Assembly: GCF_021032705.1 (NCBI RefSeq)
Contig: NZ_JAHVXI010000001.1
Coordinates: 806,001 to 870,000 of the forward strand
DNA: 64,000 nucleotides
DNA from: Psychroserpens luteolus
GTDB lineage: Bacteria > Bacteroidota > Bacteroidia > Flavobacteriales > Flavobacteriaceae
Reading direction: 5' to 3'
Shown here: piece by piece, positions 42,924-52,387 of the stretch
Numbering within the stretch: position 1 is the first letter of the stretch
Layout of the letters: each line of letters begins with the position of its first letter
Notes under the pieces: model-generated
The model's database searches: none
Told to the model about the DNA's origin: nothing
The model's input: only the letters and a program-made list of their open reading frames with translations
Made by a program: the position numbers and the translations under genes

Positions 42924-42939
42924 TGGCATACCATTGGCT
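42924..42939 (+). promoter_or_regulatory. Sigma-54 (-24/-12) promoter of the OsmC gene
   Basis: TGGCATA at 42924-42930 and TGGCT at 42935-42939 give the invariant GG (42925-42926) and GC (42937-42938) separated by exactly 10 bp. Compared with TGGCACG-N4-TTGCW the -24 box keeps TGGCA and the -12 box differs at one base. Start of transcription near 42950, 34 nt before the ATG at 42984. Confidence 0.72.
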
Positions 42940-42983
42940 TTAGATTGGTCAAATAAAATGTTTAACAAATAAAATTTAAAACA

Positions 42984-43538
42984 ATGATTACAACAGCAAA
43001 CATTAAAAACGGAGTAAATGTAGACCAATTAGTAGACACTATTGGAGCAGTTCAAACAAATCCAGAATTAGCAAAGTTCCAATTCAGAGCCAAAAACAAT
43101 TGGATAGATGGAGGACATTGCGTATCAAGTATTAAGGGCTTTTATGGTGTTGGTGCAGAAGACACTTCTAGAGAAGACACGTTTACGATGGAGTGTAGCC
43201 ATCCTAATGTATTATTAGGAAAAGATGAAGCAGCAACTCCTCCAGAAGTATTACTGCATTCTTTGGGTTCTTGCTTAACTGGTGCGATGGTTTATCATGC
43301 AGCTGCTAACGGTGTTAATATTGATAGTGCTTCATCATCTTTAGAAGGTAATGCAGACTTACAAGGGTTTTTAGGTTTAGATCCAGAAGTACGTATGGGA
43401 TTTGATGGGATCAAGTTCACTTTAAAAGTAAAATCTGATGCCTCGGTTCAAGACTTAGAGAAATTTGCAAAATTCTCACCTGTCTTTGATATGATTAGCA
43501 ACCCTACTCCAATTTCAATTGAAATTGTTAAGGAGTAA
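42984..43538 (+). CDS. OsmC family protein
   Basis: 184 aa. The OsmC/Ohr fold is recognised from PPEVLLHSLGSCLTGAMVYHAAANG, which carries the conserved Cys of the second redox position, and GMFG-like beta segments before it. The first conserved Cys is likely HCVSSIKG or MECSHPN. Some OsmC proteins reduce organic peroxides with paired cysteines; others have different thiol roles. It sits directly behind a sigma-54 promoter and ahead of an intrinsic terminator and nifJ, so it is the immediate output of the cyclic-nucleotide/sigma-54 circuit. Confidence 0.85.
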   Translation: MITTANIKNGVNVDQLVDTIGAVQTNPELAKFQFRAKNNWIDGGHCVSSIKGFYGVGAEDTSREDTFTMECSHPNVLLGKDEAATPPEVLLHSLGSCLTGAMVYHAAANGVNIDSASSSLEGNADLQGFLGLDPEVRMGFDGIKFTLKVKSDASVQDLEKFAKFSPVFDMISNPTPISIEIVKE

Positions 43539-43550
43539 CTATTAATTTTG

Positions 43551-43583
43551 AAAAAGGCTACTAAATTAAGAGTAGCCTTTTTT
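43551..43583 (+). terminator. Intrinsic terminator (or attenuator) between OsmC gene and nifJ
   Basis: AAAAAGGCTACT (43551-43562) and AGTAGCCTTTTT (43571-43582) make a 12-bp stem with a T-run, 12 bp past the OsmC stop and 19 bp before the nifJ ATG. nifJ needs read-through or a separate promoter. Confidence 0.85.
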
Positions 43584-43601
43584 CTTAGCTCAACTCAAGC
43601 A

Positions 43602-46600
43602 ATGAAATCACAACATCAAATTATTAATGCAAATCAAGCTGTAGCCCATATTGCTTATAGAACCAATGAGGTATTTCCAATCTATCCAATTACACCATCT
43701 TCTGAAATGGCCGAATTGGTTGAAGAGTGGCATGCAACAGATCAAACAAATAATTTTGGAACGCTTCCATCAGTTTTTGAAATGCAAAGTGAAGCTGGTG
43801 TTGCAGGCGCTATGCATGGAGCACTTCAAACAGGATCTCTATGCACAACTTTTACAGCATCACAAGGTTTATTACTCATGTTACCAAACATGTATAAGAT
43901 TGCTGGCGAGTTAACGCCAAATGTGATTCATGTAGCAACGCGAAGTATTGCAACACATGCCTTGTCCATTTTTGGAGATCACAGTGATATCATGGCCGTA
44001 AGGAGCTCGGGTTATGCCATGCTTGGTGCAGCATCTGTTCAGGAAGCGCATGATTTTGCTCTAATTTCTCAAGCAGCGACATTAGCATCTCGAGTGCCAT
44101 TTGTACACTTTTTTGATGGTTTCAGAACGTCTCACGAAACATCTAAAATTGAAATAATCTCTGATGAGGTGATTTCAAAACTTATAGATTCAAATCAGAT
44201 TGATGCACATCGGGACAGAGCCTTAAACCCTAATAATCCCGTTTTGAGAGGAACATCTCAAGGTTCCGATGTGTTTTTTCAAAGCAGAGAAGCTACAAAT
44301 AGTTATTACAATGTGTGTCCAGAAATTGTTCAAGATAAAATGAACGAATTTGCGAATCTTACAGGAAGACACTATCAACTTTTTGATTATGTAGGTCATC
44401 CAAATGCAGAACAGGTTATTATAACCATAGCTTCATCAACAGAAACAGTTGAAGAAACAATTAAACAATTAAATAATAAAGGCGAAAAATACGGACTTAT
44501 TAAAGTGCGATTATTTAGACCCTTTAGTACAAAACACCTTGTAGAAGCATTACCATTAACATGCAAATCAATTGCTGTTTTAGATCGAACAAAAGAACCA
44601 GGAGCATCTGGAGAGCCTTTGTATTTAGATGTTTGTCAATCGGTTTTTGAAGCGTATCAAAACAACAGCTTAGCCGAATTACCTAAAATTATTGGAGGAC
44701 GTTATGGGTTGTCGTCAAAAGAGTTTACACCTGCCATGGTCAATGCGGTTTATAATAATTTAAAAAGCGAACAGTCACAAGATAATTTTACAGTTGGAAT
44801 CCTAGACGATATAACTCATTTGAGCTTGCCTGTGGATAAGGAGTTCGAGTTAGAAGCAGGTAGTTTTCAAGCTGTGTTTTATACTGAAAAACCAACTATT
44901 GAAGACAACGAGTACACAAGCTTATCTCACATTATTGGTAGAAAAAAAATGAATTACGTTCAATCCTATACTGAGCTTGACTATAAAAAATCACAATCAC
45001 GACAAGTCAATCATTTACGTATTGATTCAAAACCAATAAAAGCACCATATTTAATTTCTAATGCCGATTTTATTGCTTGCCAAAATGTATACTTCACTGA
45101 AAAAGACAATGTATTACAACAGATTAAACTACAAGGAACCTTACTGGTTAATTCTTCACTATCGTCTCAAGCATTTTGGCAATCACTTTCAGCAAACACT
45201 CAAGAAATTATTATAAAAAAAGAGGTTGCGCTATATACCGTAGATCTCAAAAACATAAAATCAAATTTTAATCTAGGATCATCAAAAATTTCAACATTTG
45301 ATGCTTGCTTCTTGTTTCTAAATAATGGCTTTGTATATTCTAGTGCTTTAGCAGAACTGAGCACACAAATTGTTGAGGTAGATACGTCAATTCAAACGAA
45401 TTTTCACCCAATTAAAACAGATAATAACAAAGCGTTTTCACCAATGCTTTTAGATAAGTTATTTCAAGACAACAATAAAACAATTTTTGTTAGTGATCTT
45501 CCTGTTGATGGCACGTTTCAAACTAATACATCTCAATATAATCCCAATAGATGCTCTGAAATGATAGCACAATGGGACTCAAGCGCTTGTATCCAATGTG
45601 GAGCTTGCAGTATGGCTTGCCCTTTAGGAGCACTTCGTATAAAAGTCTTTAGTGGTTCAGAATTAGAAAAAGCACCATCAGACTTTGAATCGATTGTTTC
45701 AAAAGAATTCAAGGAAAAGAATTTCAGCATTCAGGTCAACAGTAGTCAATGCAATGCATGTAATAACTGTGTTGATGCCTGTGACGTTAATGCGCTCAAA
45801 CTAGTAGACAACACTAACAAGACAAATGACAATTGGAATTATTTTGATGCCCTTCCAGAATGGAGTCGAACAAAAATTGACATGACTAAAGTGAGCCAGC
45901 AACAATTACAAGAACCATTATTTAAATATGCTACTGGTGATGATGGCTGTGGTGAATCACCTTACTTAAAATTGTTATCTCAATTATTTGGAGATCGCTT
46001 GTTGGTCGCCAATGCTACAGGAGCTAGCTCAATTTTTGGAGGCGCTCTGCCAACAACACCTTGGTCTAAAAATCTTCAAGGGAAAGGTCCTGCCTGGTCC
46101 AACTCTTTATTTGAGGACAATGCCGAATTTGGGCTGGGATTTAGATTGTCAATAGATCAACAAGAAGCCGAAGCCAAGCGATTGCTTAAAAGCATGATGA
46201 ACACCATAGATTTTGATTTGGTACATGATATCATATCTGCGAAGCAACATTCGGAAATAGAGATTATTCAGCAACGAAAACGTGTTAAAGAACTAAAAGC
46301 TATTCTAAAAACAATGGATTTAAATGAAGCAGAAGCGCTTTTGAAAATTGCTGATAGCTTGATTAAGAAAAGCGTCTGGTGTGTTGGAGGAGATGGTTGG
46401 GCTTATGATATTGGTTTTGGAGGCTTAGACCATGTTATAGCGTCTGGCAAAAATGTAAACATCTTAATTTTAGACAATGAAGTGTATTCAAATACAGGCG
46501 GACAAATGTCTAAGTCCACACCATTTGGAGCTACTGCAAAATTTGGATATAACGGAAAATCAAAACAAAAGAAAGATTTGGGCTTAATGGCCATGACCTA

Positions 46601-47075
46601 TGGAGATGTGTATGTGGCATCAGTGGCTATTGGCGCTAACCAAGAACAAACCTTGCGCGCTTTTATTGAGGCCGAAAACTATGATGGTCCTTCAATTATT
46701 ATAGCGTATACACATAGCAAATCGCATGGTATTGATATGAAAAACCCGAGCCAGTATCATAAAGCAGCAGTGAATTCTGGGCAATGGTTGCTGTATAGAA
46801 ACGATCCTAGGCGAGAAGAAAATAATTTGAATGCGATGCAATTAGATTCTGATTGTCCAAGTATAAGAATTCAAGACTATTTAAAATTAGAAGGACGTTT
46901 TTCAAAACTCTTCGACCAAGATCAAGATCAATTCGATCATATGATGAGATACATTCAAAAACAAGTGGATCAACGATTTGATAGGTATTTGATATTGGCT
47001 AATAACAAACCTATTCATAGAGACCAGTTGCTGCAAAAAGCTAAAATAGGACAGCAGTTGGTTTACAGGAAATAA
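43602..47075 (+). CDS. nifJ: Pyruvate:ferredoxin (flavodoxin) oxidoreductase
   Basis: 1157 aa from the ATG at 43602; an in-frame TTG at 43548 lies inside the terminator hairpin and is rejected. Single-chain PFOR converts pyruvate and CoA to acetyl-CoA and CO2 and reduces ferredoxin. Domains in order: N-terminal thiamine-pyrimidine/gamma-type domain with EVFPIYPITPSSEMAELVEE, domain II, gamma domain, two 4Fe-4S clusters (CIQCGACSMACP and CNACNNCVDACD), and the C-terminal TPP domain with GDGWAYDIGFGGLDHV and LDNEVYSNTGGQMSKSTP. Length is normal. The enzyme is oxygen-sensitive in most organisms, fitting control by a redox or low-oxygen circuit. Confidence 0.97.
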   Translation: MKSQHQIINANQAVAHIAYRTNEVFPIYPITPSSEMAELVEEWHATDQTNNFGTLPSVFEMQSEAGVAGAMHGALQTGSLCTTFTASQGLLLMLPNMYKIAGELTPNVIHVATRSIATHALSIFGDHSDIMAVRSSGYAMLGAASVQEAHDFALISQAATLASRVPFVHFFDGFRTSHETSKIEIISDEVISKLIDSNQIDAHRDRALNPNNPVLRGTSQGSDVFFQSREATNSYYNVCPEIVQDKMNEFANLTGRHYQLFDYVGHPNAEQVIITIASSTETVEETIKQLNNKGEKYGLIKVRLFRPFSTKHLVEALPLTCKSIAVLDRTKEPGASGEPLYLDVCQSVFEAYQNNSLAELPKIIGGRYGLSSKEFTPAMVNAVYNNLKSEQSQDNFTVGILDDITHLSLPVDKEFELEAGSFQAVFYTEKPTIEDNEYTSLSHIIGRKKMNYVQSYTELDYKKSQSRQVNHLRIDSKPIKAPYLISNADFIACQNVYFTEKDNVLQQIKLQGTLLVNSSLSSQAFWQSLSANTQEIIIKKEVALYTVDLKNIKSNFNLGSSKISTFDACFLFLNNGFVYSSALAELSTQIVEVDTSIQTNFHPIKTDNNKAFSPMLLDKLFQDNNKTIFVSDLPVDGTFQTNTSQYNPNRCSEMIAQWDSSACIQCGACSMACPLGALRIKVFSGSELEKAPSDFESIVSKEFKEKNFSIQVNSSQCNACNNCVDACDVNALKLVDNTNKTNDNWNYFDALPEWSRTKIDMTKVSQQQLQEPLFKYATGDDGCGESPYLKLLSQLFGDRLLVANATGASSIFGGALPTTPWSKNLQGKGPAWSNSLFEDNAEFGLGFRLSIDQQEAEAKRLLKSMMNTIDFDLVHDIISAKQHSEIEIIQQRKRVKELKAILKTMDLNEAEALLKIADSLIKKSVWCVGGDGWAYDIGFGGLDHVIASGKNVNILILDNEVYSNTGGQMSKSTPFGATAKFGYNGKSKQKKDLGLMAMTYGDVYVASVAIGANQEQTLRAFIEAENYDGPSIIIAYTHSKSHGIDMKNPSQYHKAAVNSGQWLLYRNDPRREENNLNAMQLDSDCPSIRIQDYLKLEGRFSKLFDQDQDQFDHMMRYIQKQVDQRFDRYLILANNKPIHRDQLLQKAKIGQQLVYRK

Positions 47076-47100
47076 TTAATAGTATTTACCAATTTTATAT

Positions 47101-47131
47101 AAGACTTTAGTATTTACTAAGGTCTTTTTTT
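47101..47131 (+). terminator. Intrinsic terminator of nifJ
   Basis: AAGACTTTAGTA (47101-47112) pairs with TACTAAGGTCTT (47115-47126) with one wobble, followed by a T-run to 47131. The rest of the spacer up to 47261 shows no gene. Confidence 0.8.
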
Positions 47132-47261
47132 ATGCCTAAACCCTATTTCACAAACGAATTCTAAACCATCCTTAACGAATTCTAGAAGCACCCAAATTTC
47201 ACTTTAATGTCCACATATCTTTGAAGTATCAAACAAGTATAAACCCATAAAACAGAATACT

Positions 47262-48005
47262 ATGAAAACTTTAAAGAACACCCAAACCGAAAACAAAACA
47301 CAAACAAGAGTATCTAAACTCTTTCAAGCCGTAATGATTTTAGCCATGCTATTTATTGCTTCAGATATTTACGGTCAAACCAAAGAAGTAGAATTTGATG
47401 TCTATACCAATTCTGCAGCTAATGCCACACAATATTTATTAGGTGACGATGTCGCTTTAAGAGATTGTGCTTCGGTACACTGCGAAAAATTAACAACCGT
47501 TAATATTGGCACACGAGTAAGATTACTAGCAAAAAGCGAAAATGCACAAACGATTAATGGCGTAACGAGTAGATTTTATAAAATTAAAATGGGACCTCAA
47601 GTTGGATGGATCTGGGGAGGACTCATCTCACAAAAAACAATGGTAAGCCAAATGAACCCTGAAATTAAATTTGTATTTGGCGAAGCAGGTGTAGACTATA
47701 AAGGCTATAAGCGTTTTCAACTAAGAGCCGTAAGAAATGGCGTTGAGATCGATAAGATCTTTGTAAAGTCTGAAACATTAAACCATGAATTGGTAAGCAT
47801 TATTGACAAGCAAGACAACAAATATGGTACAGACGTAATTACCTTATGCAGCAATGAAGGTGAAAGCTGTGACACGACAGATAGTAAATCCTATGTCGTA
47901 TTCAAAGACAATAAATTAATGCAAACGTCTACACTAGTAGCTCTAGAAAAAGTAAAACTTCAAAAAGCAAACTATGCGTTCTCTTGTGAACTTGATAATG
48001 AATAA
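47262..48005 (+). CDS. Exported protein with bacterial SH3-like domain
   Basis: 247 aa with a long N-terminal region and signal peptide (hydrophobic core about 22-38, AVMILAMLFIASDIYGQ). Residues about 55-120 match a bacterial SH3 domain (VALRDCASVHCEKLTTVNIGTRVRLLAKS, YKIKMGPQVGWIWGGLIS), a module that binds wall peptides or ligands. The C-terminal region has several cysteines (CSNEGESCD) and no known enzyme motif. Function unknown; periplasmic or surface binding is likely. It stands alone between two terminators. Confidence 0.7.
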   Translation: MKTLKNTQTENKTQTRVSKLFQAVMILAMLFIASDIYGQTKEVEFDVYTNSAANATQYLLGDDVALRDCASVHCEKLTTVNIGTRVRLLAKSENAQTINGVTSRFYKIKMGPQVGWIWGGLISQKTMVSQMNPEIKFVFGEAGVDYKGYKRFQLRAVRNGVEIDKIFVKSETLNHELVSIIDKQDNKYGTDVITLCSNEGESCDTTDSKSYVVFKDNKLMQTSTLVALEKVKLQKANYAFSCELDNE

Positions 48006-48037
48006 TAAAATTAGTTGATGTTGTGATTCATGTTTTT

Positions 48038-48071
48038 AGCGCTGTATATCTTTTTAGAGTACAGCGCTTTT
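48038..48071 (+). terminator. Hairpin terminator after the SH3-domain gene
   Basis: AGCGCTGTA (48038-48046) and TACAGCGCT (48060-48068) form a 9-bp stem with a 13-nt loop and a short T-run. Confidence 0.6.
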
Positions 48072-48154
48072 AGCCGTTTAAAAAAAATGTGCATACTTCA
48101 AGTGCAAAAACTCCGTTCAAAATTGTAAGTTGCATTGAAATCATAAAACCAGAA

Positions 48155-51100
48155 TTGAAATTAAAAATAACATATAAATTCTTTGTTCTTTTTTTTGGAA
48201 TAACACTTGCTTGTTATGCTCAAAATAAACAACTGCGTGCTTTTACATTAGAAGATGGTTTACCGCAGTCTCAAGTATACGCCATGACTCAAGATGACAA
48301 AGGCTATTTATGGTTGGGCACACAAGGTGGCGGTTTGGCTCGCTTTGATGGTAATAGTTTTAAAGTGTTTAATGAAACAAACGGATTATCATCAAATTAC
48401 ATCAACACATTAAACACAAAAAATAACAGGTTATATATAGGCACAAAACGCGGACTTAGCATAAAGAAAAAACACACATTTATTAATATAGAAACACCTG
48501 AGGTCAACAAAATTTGCGAACTTAACGGAGAGTTGTTTCTATTAACACATCAAGGACTATATCAGATTAAAAAAAATACAGTAGTAGAAAAAATAGAGAT
48601 TCATCCCGAAATCGACACAATCCAAGTCAAGGATATGATCTTTTTTGATGACTATTATTGGATTGCCACTCAAGATGGACTTTGGCAATTTAACGAGCTT
48701 AGCAATAACGCATCATTTGTTGAAAAAATAGAACGTAATGATTTTTCAGCTTTGGTAGGTTTTGACCATAAGATTTTTGCATCAACATTTAATGATGGTA
48801 CCTTAGTGTTTGAGTCACAAAATTTTGACGATGCTGTTTTAATCCGAGAACCCTTACGTATTAATCACACGTCTATTTTAAACAATAATGAACTTTGGAT
48901 TGCAACAGATAATGATGGTATTTCTGTGATCGATGCAACGACAAATGCCGAGTTATTTACACTCGATGGTGTTAATGGGCTTTCGGTACCTAATGTAAAA
49001 CAAGCACTTCAGGATAGACAATCTAATATCTGGATTGCAACATCTGGTGGTGGATTGTACAAATACTTCCAAAACAACTTCAAGCATTTTAGCACGGAAA
49101 CAGGCCTCAATGGAAACCGTGTCTATGCAGTGCATCACAGTAATAATGCGATATGGATTTCAACCTCCGAAAAGGGATTAATGAGAATTGACAACTTTGG
49201 GATTCATAATATTGAAATTCCTGAAGCGTTTTCCGAAGTTAAAATTAAAACGATAACAAGTGATCAAAGCGAAAATATTTGGGCAGGTTCTGAAGGAAGA
49301 GGTATATTGTTTCATGGAAAAGTAACTCTAGATTCTATTGTAATAGATACATTAAAGCGAAGCAAAAAGAGGATTCCCAAAACTGTTGAGGTTTCAAAAG
49401 TGATAAGCACAGAAAACGGATTTCCTTTTGATGATTGGATTCGGAAAATACACATTGATAAAGACGCCATTTATGCTGCAACCTATTCAAGCGGAATTGT
49501 AAAGTTTAACTACAATCCCAAATTAGATAGTTTAATCATACATAAAACGTTTGCTACTCAAGACGGTATTGAAGATCTCTACATTAGAGATATGGTTAAA
49601 GATAATGCTAATCGCCTTTGGTACGCTACACGAAATGGTCAATTAGGTTATTTGCTTAATAATAAGATAACGCATTTGGGCTCAGTTCTAGATCTTCAAA
49701 CACCAATCAATAGCATATTGTTTCAAAATAACACCTTGTTTTTAGGCACTGCAGGAAAGGGTATTTGGTGGTCTAACGATGAAAACTTCAGCACATTTAA
49801 GAAACTAAAAGGAGCAAAAAAGGGATCTTCAGAAAACATATACCAGCTTATTTTTGATGATCAAGGCTACCTTTGGGCAGGAACAGAGCGTGGTGTTGAT
49901 AAATTAGAGTTAGATAAAGATAATGAGATCAAAGATGTCTTTTTCTTTGGAAGAAATGACGGGTTCTTAGGTATTGAAACATGTTTGAATGCTGTGGATA
50001 AAGATAATAATGGTCATTTATGGTTTGGCGCATTATATGGTCTCACCGAATATAGACCAGCCGAAAGTGACCGAGAAACCAAAAAGCCAAACCTTTTTTT
50101 AGAAGACGTTAAAGTGGCTTATCGTAGTGTAGATTCTATTCAATTATCGTCTTGGACAAACACTGACAAGGTTTTAAAACTGAAACCCGATCAAAAACAA
50201 GTGAGCTTTTCATTTAAAACGGTTGATATTGACCATCCAAACGGTGTCGAATATCGCTACAAATTAAATGACAACGATTGGAGCCCTTGGTCATCTAAAG
50301 AGACTCAGGATTTTTCTGAACTAAATTTTGGAGCACACGATTTTCTCGTTCAGTCTAGAAATCATCGTTGGAAAGAAAGTGAACCACTTCGGTTTTCTTT
50401 TTATATCGAAAGCCCATTGTATAAAAAAGGATGGTTTCAGTGGACGATTATAGGTCTCGCCATTTTAGGACTTATAGCGATAGCATATCAATATATTAAG
50501 CGTATTAAACGAAAAACGACTAAGGAAAAAGAACGTTTAGAACTAGAAAACCACCTGTTAACCTTAGAACAAAAGGCATTGCGTTTACAAATGAATCCGC
50601 ATTTTATTTTTAACGTGCTTAATGGCATTAAAGCTATGGCTCCAACAAAGCCAGAAAAAATGAATGAGACTGTAAATAGTTTTGCGACATTGCTTAGAGA
50701 AACTCTAGTGAATTCTAGAAAGGATACGATAAGTTTAGATCAGGAAATTAACACGTTACGTCATTATGTTGAAGTGGAACGCCTAATGGCCGAAAAACAA
50801 TTTGAATACGACATTGTATTAAATACTGATTTAGATCCTGAAGAAATTTTAGTTCCTCCTATGCTTATTCAGCCTTTTGTAGAAAATGCAATTCGTCATG
50901 GGATTTTGAAAGGCCCTAGAGAAGGGGAGTTAAAAATTCAGTTTGATACCACTGATGACCTTTTAAAGGTGAGCATTACAGATAATGGTATTGGAATCTA
51001 TAGTTCTCAACAACAAAAGTCTAAAACCGATCATCAATCTATGGCGCTTAAAGTAACAAGAGAACGATTAGAATCTATTTCAGGTAAAAACGCTTTAGAG

Positions 51101-51181
51101 GTTTCAGAAATAAAAAACAGTGACGGAAGTATTGGTGGCACGACCATTGTATTTAAAATTCCGTTAGAAACCGATTACTAA
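48155..51181 (+). CDS. Propeller-type sensor histidine kinase (Reg_prop, Y_Y_Y, LytS-type kinase)
   Basis: 1008 aa from a TTG at 48155, which gives a clean signal peptide (KLKITYKFFVLFFGITLACYAQ). The frame is open to a GTG at 48089 but that extension carries no signal. Order: two-component-regulator propeller repeats (about 30-640; QDDKGYLWLGTQGGGLARFD, DRQSNIWIATSGGGLYKY), a Y_Y_Y-type domain (about 650-760), a membrane helix (about 768-790), then a PF06580-type kinase with QMNPHFIFNVLNG (phospho-His) and an N-box VPPMLIQPFVENAIRHG and GIGI ATP site. It phosphorylates the LytTR response regulator that starts 2 bp downstream. It is not an AraC-type hybrid. Confidence 0.93.
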   Translation: MKLKITYKFFVLFFGITLACYAQNKQLRAFTLEDGLPQSQVYAMTQDDKGYLWLGTQGGGLARFDGNSFKVFNETNGLSSNYINTLNTKNNRLYIGTKRGLSIKKKHTFINIETPEVNKICELNGELFLLTHQGLYQIKKNTVVEKIEIHPEIDTIQVKDMIFFDDYYWIATQDGLWQFNELSNNASFVEKIERNDFSALVGFDHKIFASTFNDGTLVFESQNFDDAVLIREPLRINHTSILNNNELWIATDNDGISVIDATTNAELFTLDGVNGLSVPNVKQALQDRQSNIWIATSGGGLYKYFQNNFKHFSTETGLNGNRVYAVHHSNNAIWISTSEKGLMRIDNFGIHNIEIPEAFSEVKIKTITSDQSENIWAGSEGRGILFHGKVTLDSIVIDTLKRSKKRIPKTVEVSKVISTENGFPFDDWIRKIHIDKDAIYAATYSSGIVKFNYNPKLDSLIIHKTFATQDGIEDLYIRDMVKDNANRLWYATRNGQLGYLLNNKITHLGSVLDLQTPINSILFQNNTLFLGTAGKGIWWSNDENFSTFKKLKGAKKGSSENIYQLIFDDQGYLWAGTERGVDKLELDKDNEIKDVFFFGRNDGFLGIETCLNAVDKDNNGHLWFGALYGLTEYRPAESDRETKKPNLFLEDVKVAYRSVDSIQLSSWTNTDKVLKLKPDQKQVSFSFKTVDIDHPNGVEYRYKLNDNDWSPWSSKETQDFSELNFGAHDFLVQSRNHRWKESEPLRFSFYIESPLYKKGWFQWTIIGLAILGLIAIAYQYIKRIKRKTTKEKERLELENHLLTLEQKALRLQMNPHFIFNVLNGIKAMAPTKPEKMNETVNSFATLLRETLVNSRKDTISLDQEINTLRHYVEVERLMAEKQFEYDIVLNTDLDPEEILVPPMLIQPFVENAIRHGILKGPREGELKIQFDTTDDLLKVSITDNGIGIYSSQQQKSKTDHQSMALKVTRERLESISGKNALEVSEIKNSDGSIGGTTIVFKIPLETDY

Positions 51182-51183
51182 AT

Positions 51184-51933
51184 ATGTTAACAGCAATTAT
51201 TGTAGAAGATATGAAAGATGCTATGGCTCTATTAAAAAGAGACATTGAAAGTCAGCATCCCGATATAAAAATTATAGACACAGCTCAAAGTGTAGTGGAG
51301 GCAGCAAAAGTGCTAAGGAAAACACAACCAGATATTTTATTTCTTGATATTATGTTAGGAGACGGAACTGGATTTGATGTCCTGGAGATTTTTCCAGAAC
51401 TAAAATCAAAGATCATTTTTGTTACAGCTAGTGATGAATTTGCGATTAAAGCATTCAAATTTGCAGCTATAGATTATGTGCTAAAACCTTATGCTCATGA
51501 AGAGTTAGCGCAAGCTATCGAACGCGCAAAACAACAAATTCAACCAAGTAAAGAGCGTTTAAACATTTTAAAAGAAACATTATCAGCACCAGAAAAGAAA
51601 CCCGATAAGATTTCATTACATACTTTAGATAAGATTATAATAGTCAACTTAGATGATATTGTGCGTTGTGAATCTGATAGTAATAACACCATGTTTCATC
51701 TTCAGGATAGCCGAAAGATTTTTGTAACTAAAACATTAAAGTACTTTGCAGATATGCTAAAACCTTATGGGTTTTTAAGAATTCATCAAAGCCACTTAGT
51801 AAATCTTCAATGTATAAGTGCATTTATAAAAACGGATGGTGGTTATTTGATGCTAAAAAATGGAGAAAATGTTCCGGTTTCTGTTAGAAAAAAAGCCAAA
51901 GTTATTGAGATCTTAGATCAAATGCATCGATAA
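51184..51933 (+). CDS. LytTR family response regulator
   Basis: 249 aa. The receiver domain (about 1-120) has the acidic pocket (EDM), phospho-acceptor D55 in ILFLDIMLGDGTG, and the switch residues in IIFVTASDEFAIKAFKF and VLKPYAHEEL. The C-terminal LytTR domain (about 145-245; RCESDSNNTMFHLQDSRKIF, FLRIHQSHLVNLQCISAF) binds DNA. It starts 2 bp after the kinase stop, forming a standard LytS/LytR-type pair. Targets are unknown; the SH3 protein and small sorting-tail protein nearby are candidates. Confidence 0.95.
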   Translation: MLTAIIVEDMKDAMALLKRDIESQHPDIKIIDTAQSVVEAAKVLRKTQPDILFLDIMLGDGTGFDVLEIFPELKSKIIFVTASDEFAIKAFKFAAIDYVLKPYAHEELAQAIERAKQQIQPSKERLNILKETLSAPEKKPDKISLHTLDKIIIVNLDDIVRCESDSNNTMFHLQDSRKIFVTKTLKYFADMLKPYGFLRIHQSHLVNLQCISAFIKTDGGYLMLKNGENVPVSVRKKAKVIEILDQMHR

Positions 51934-52186
51934 GAAAGAAATATTATAAAACTGATACTTTTAAAATGTCGTAAGTAAGAGCGTAAAACACATGGTAACA
52001 ATTATTTAAAATTAAAAACATGCAGATTTTGTCTCGATTATGATAAAAAAGCATATATTTGATTTTAATATAAATTTAACGCAAACGTCGAAAAACGTGC
52101 TTTTCGTCGATTTTTTTTGCATTTTATGGATGTTTTTTTGCTATTTTATTTTGTTGAGACCTTTTTTTTTATACATTTACGCCATA

Positions 52187-52387
52187 ATGAGAATACAAAA
52201 CAAGAAAATCTTTGCCTCGATCTTATTTGTATTAATAAGTTTTGTATGTGTAGCCCAAGGTGGTAACCCACCTCCTCCTATGCCACCACCGCCTCCAGGT
52301 TTACCTATTGATGGTTTCACCACAATAGCCGTAATTCTAGGAGCTTTCTTTGGTATTAAAATGACTATTAAAAATTCTAGAAAGTAG
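52187..52387 (+). CDS. Small exported protein with proline-rich segment and PID-type sorting tail
   Basis: 66 aa from the ATG at 52187; the frame is open upstream to 52040, but the 49 extra residues do not look like a real N-terminus and would hide the signal peptide. Parts: signal peptide (about 5-22, IFASILFVLISFVCVAQ), a run of prolines (PPPPMPPPPPGLPIDG), one hydrophobic segment (about 42-57, FTTIAVILGAFFGIKM) and a basic tail (KNSRK). The PPGLPIDG plus membrane helix plus basic tail is the layout of the PID-CTERM proteins common in flavobacteria, whose partner is not settled. It lies after the LytTR regulator, with no clear terminator between. Confidence 0.65.
   Translation: MRIQNKKIFASILFVLISFVCVAQGGNPPPPMPPPPPGLPIDGFTTIAVILGAFFGIKMTIKNSRK

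Noticed and set aside
43548-43601. TTG at 43548 as start of nifJ
   Set aside because: It sits at the foot of a 12-bp intrinsic terminator, and the added residues are not part of the PFOR family; ATG at 43602 gives the normal N-terminus.
52040-52186. Upstream extension of the 66-aa sorting-tail protein
   Set aside because: The added 49 residues are Phe-rich and would bury the signal peptide mid-protein; ATG at 52187 is the better start.
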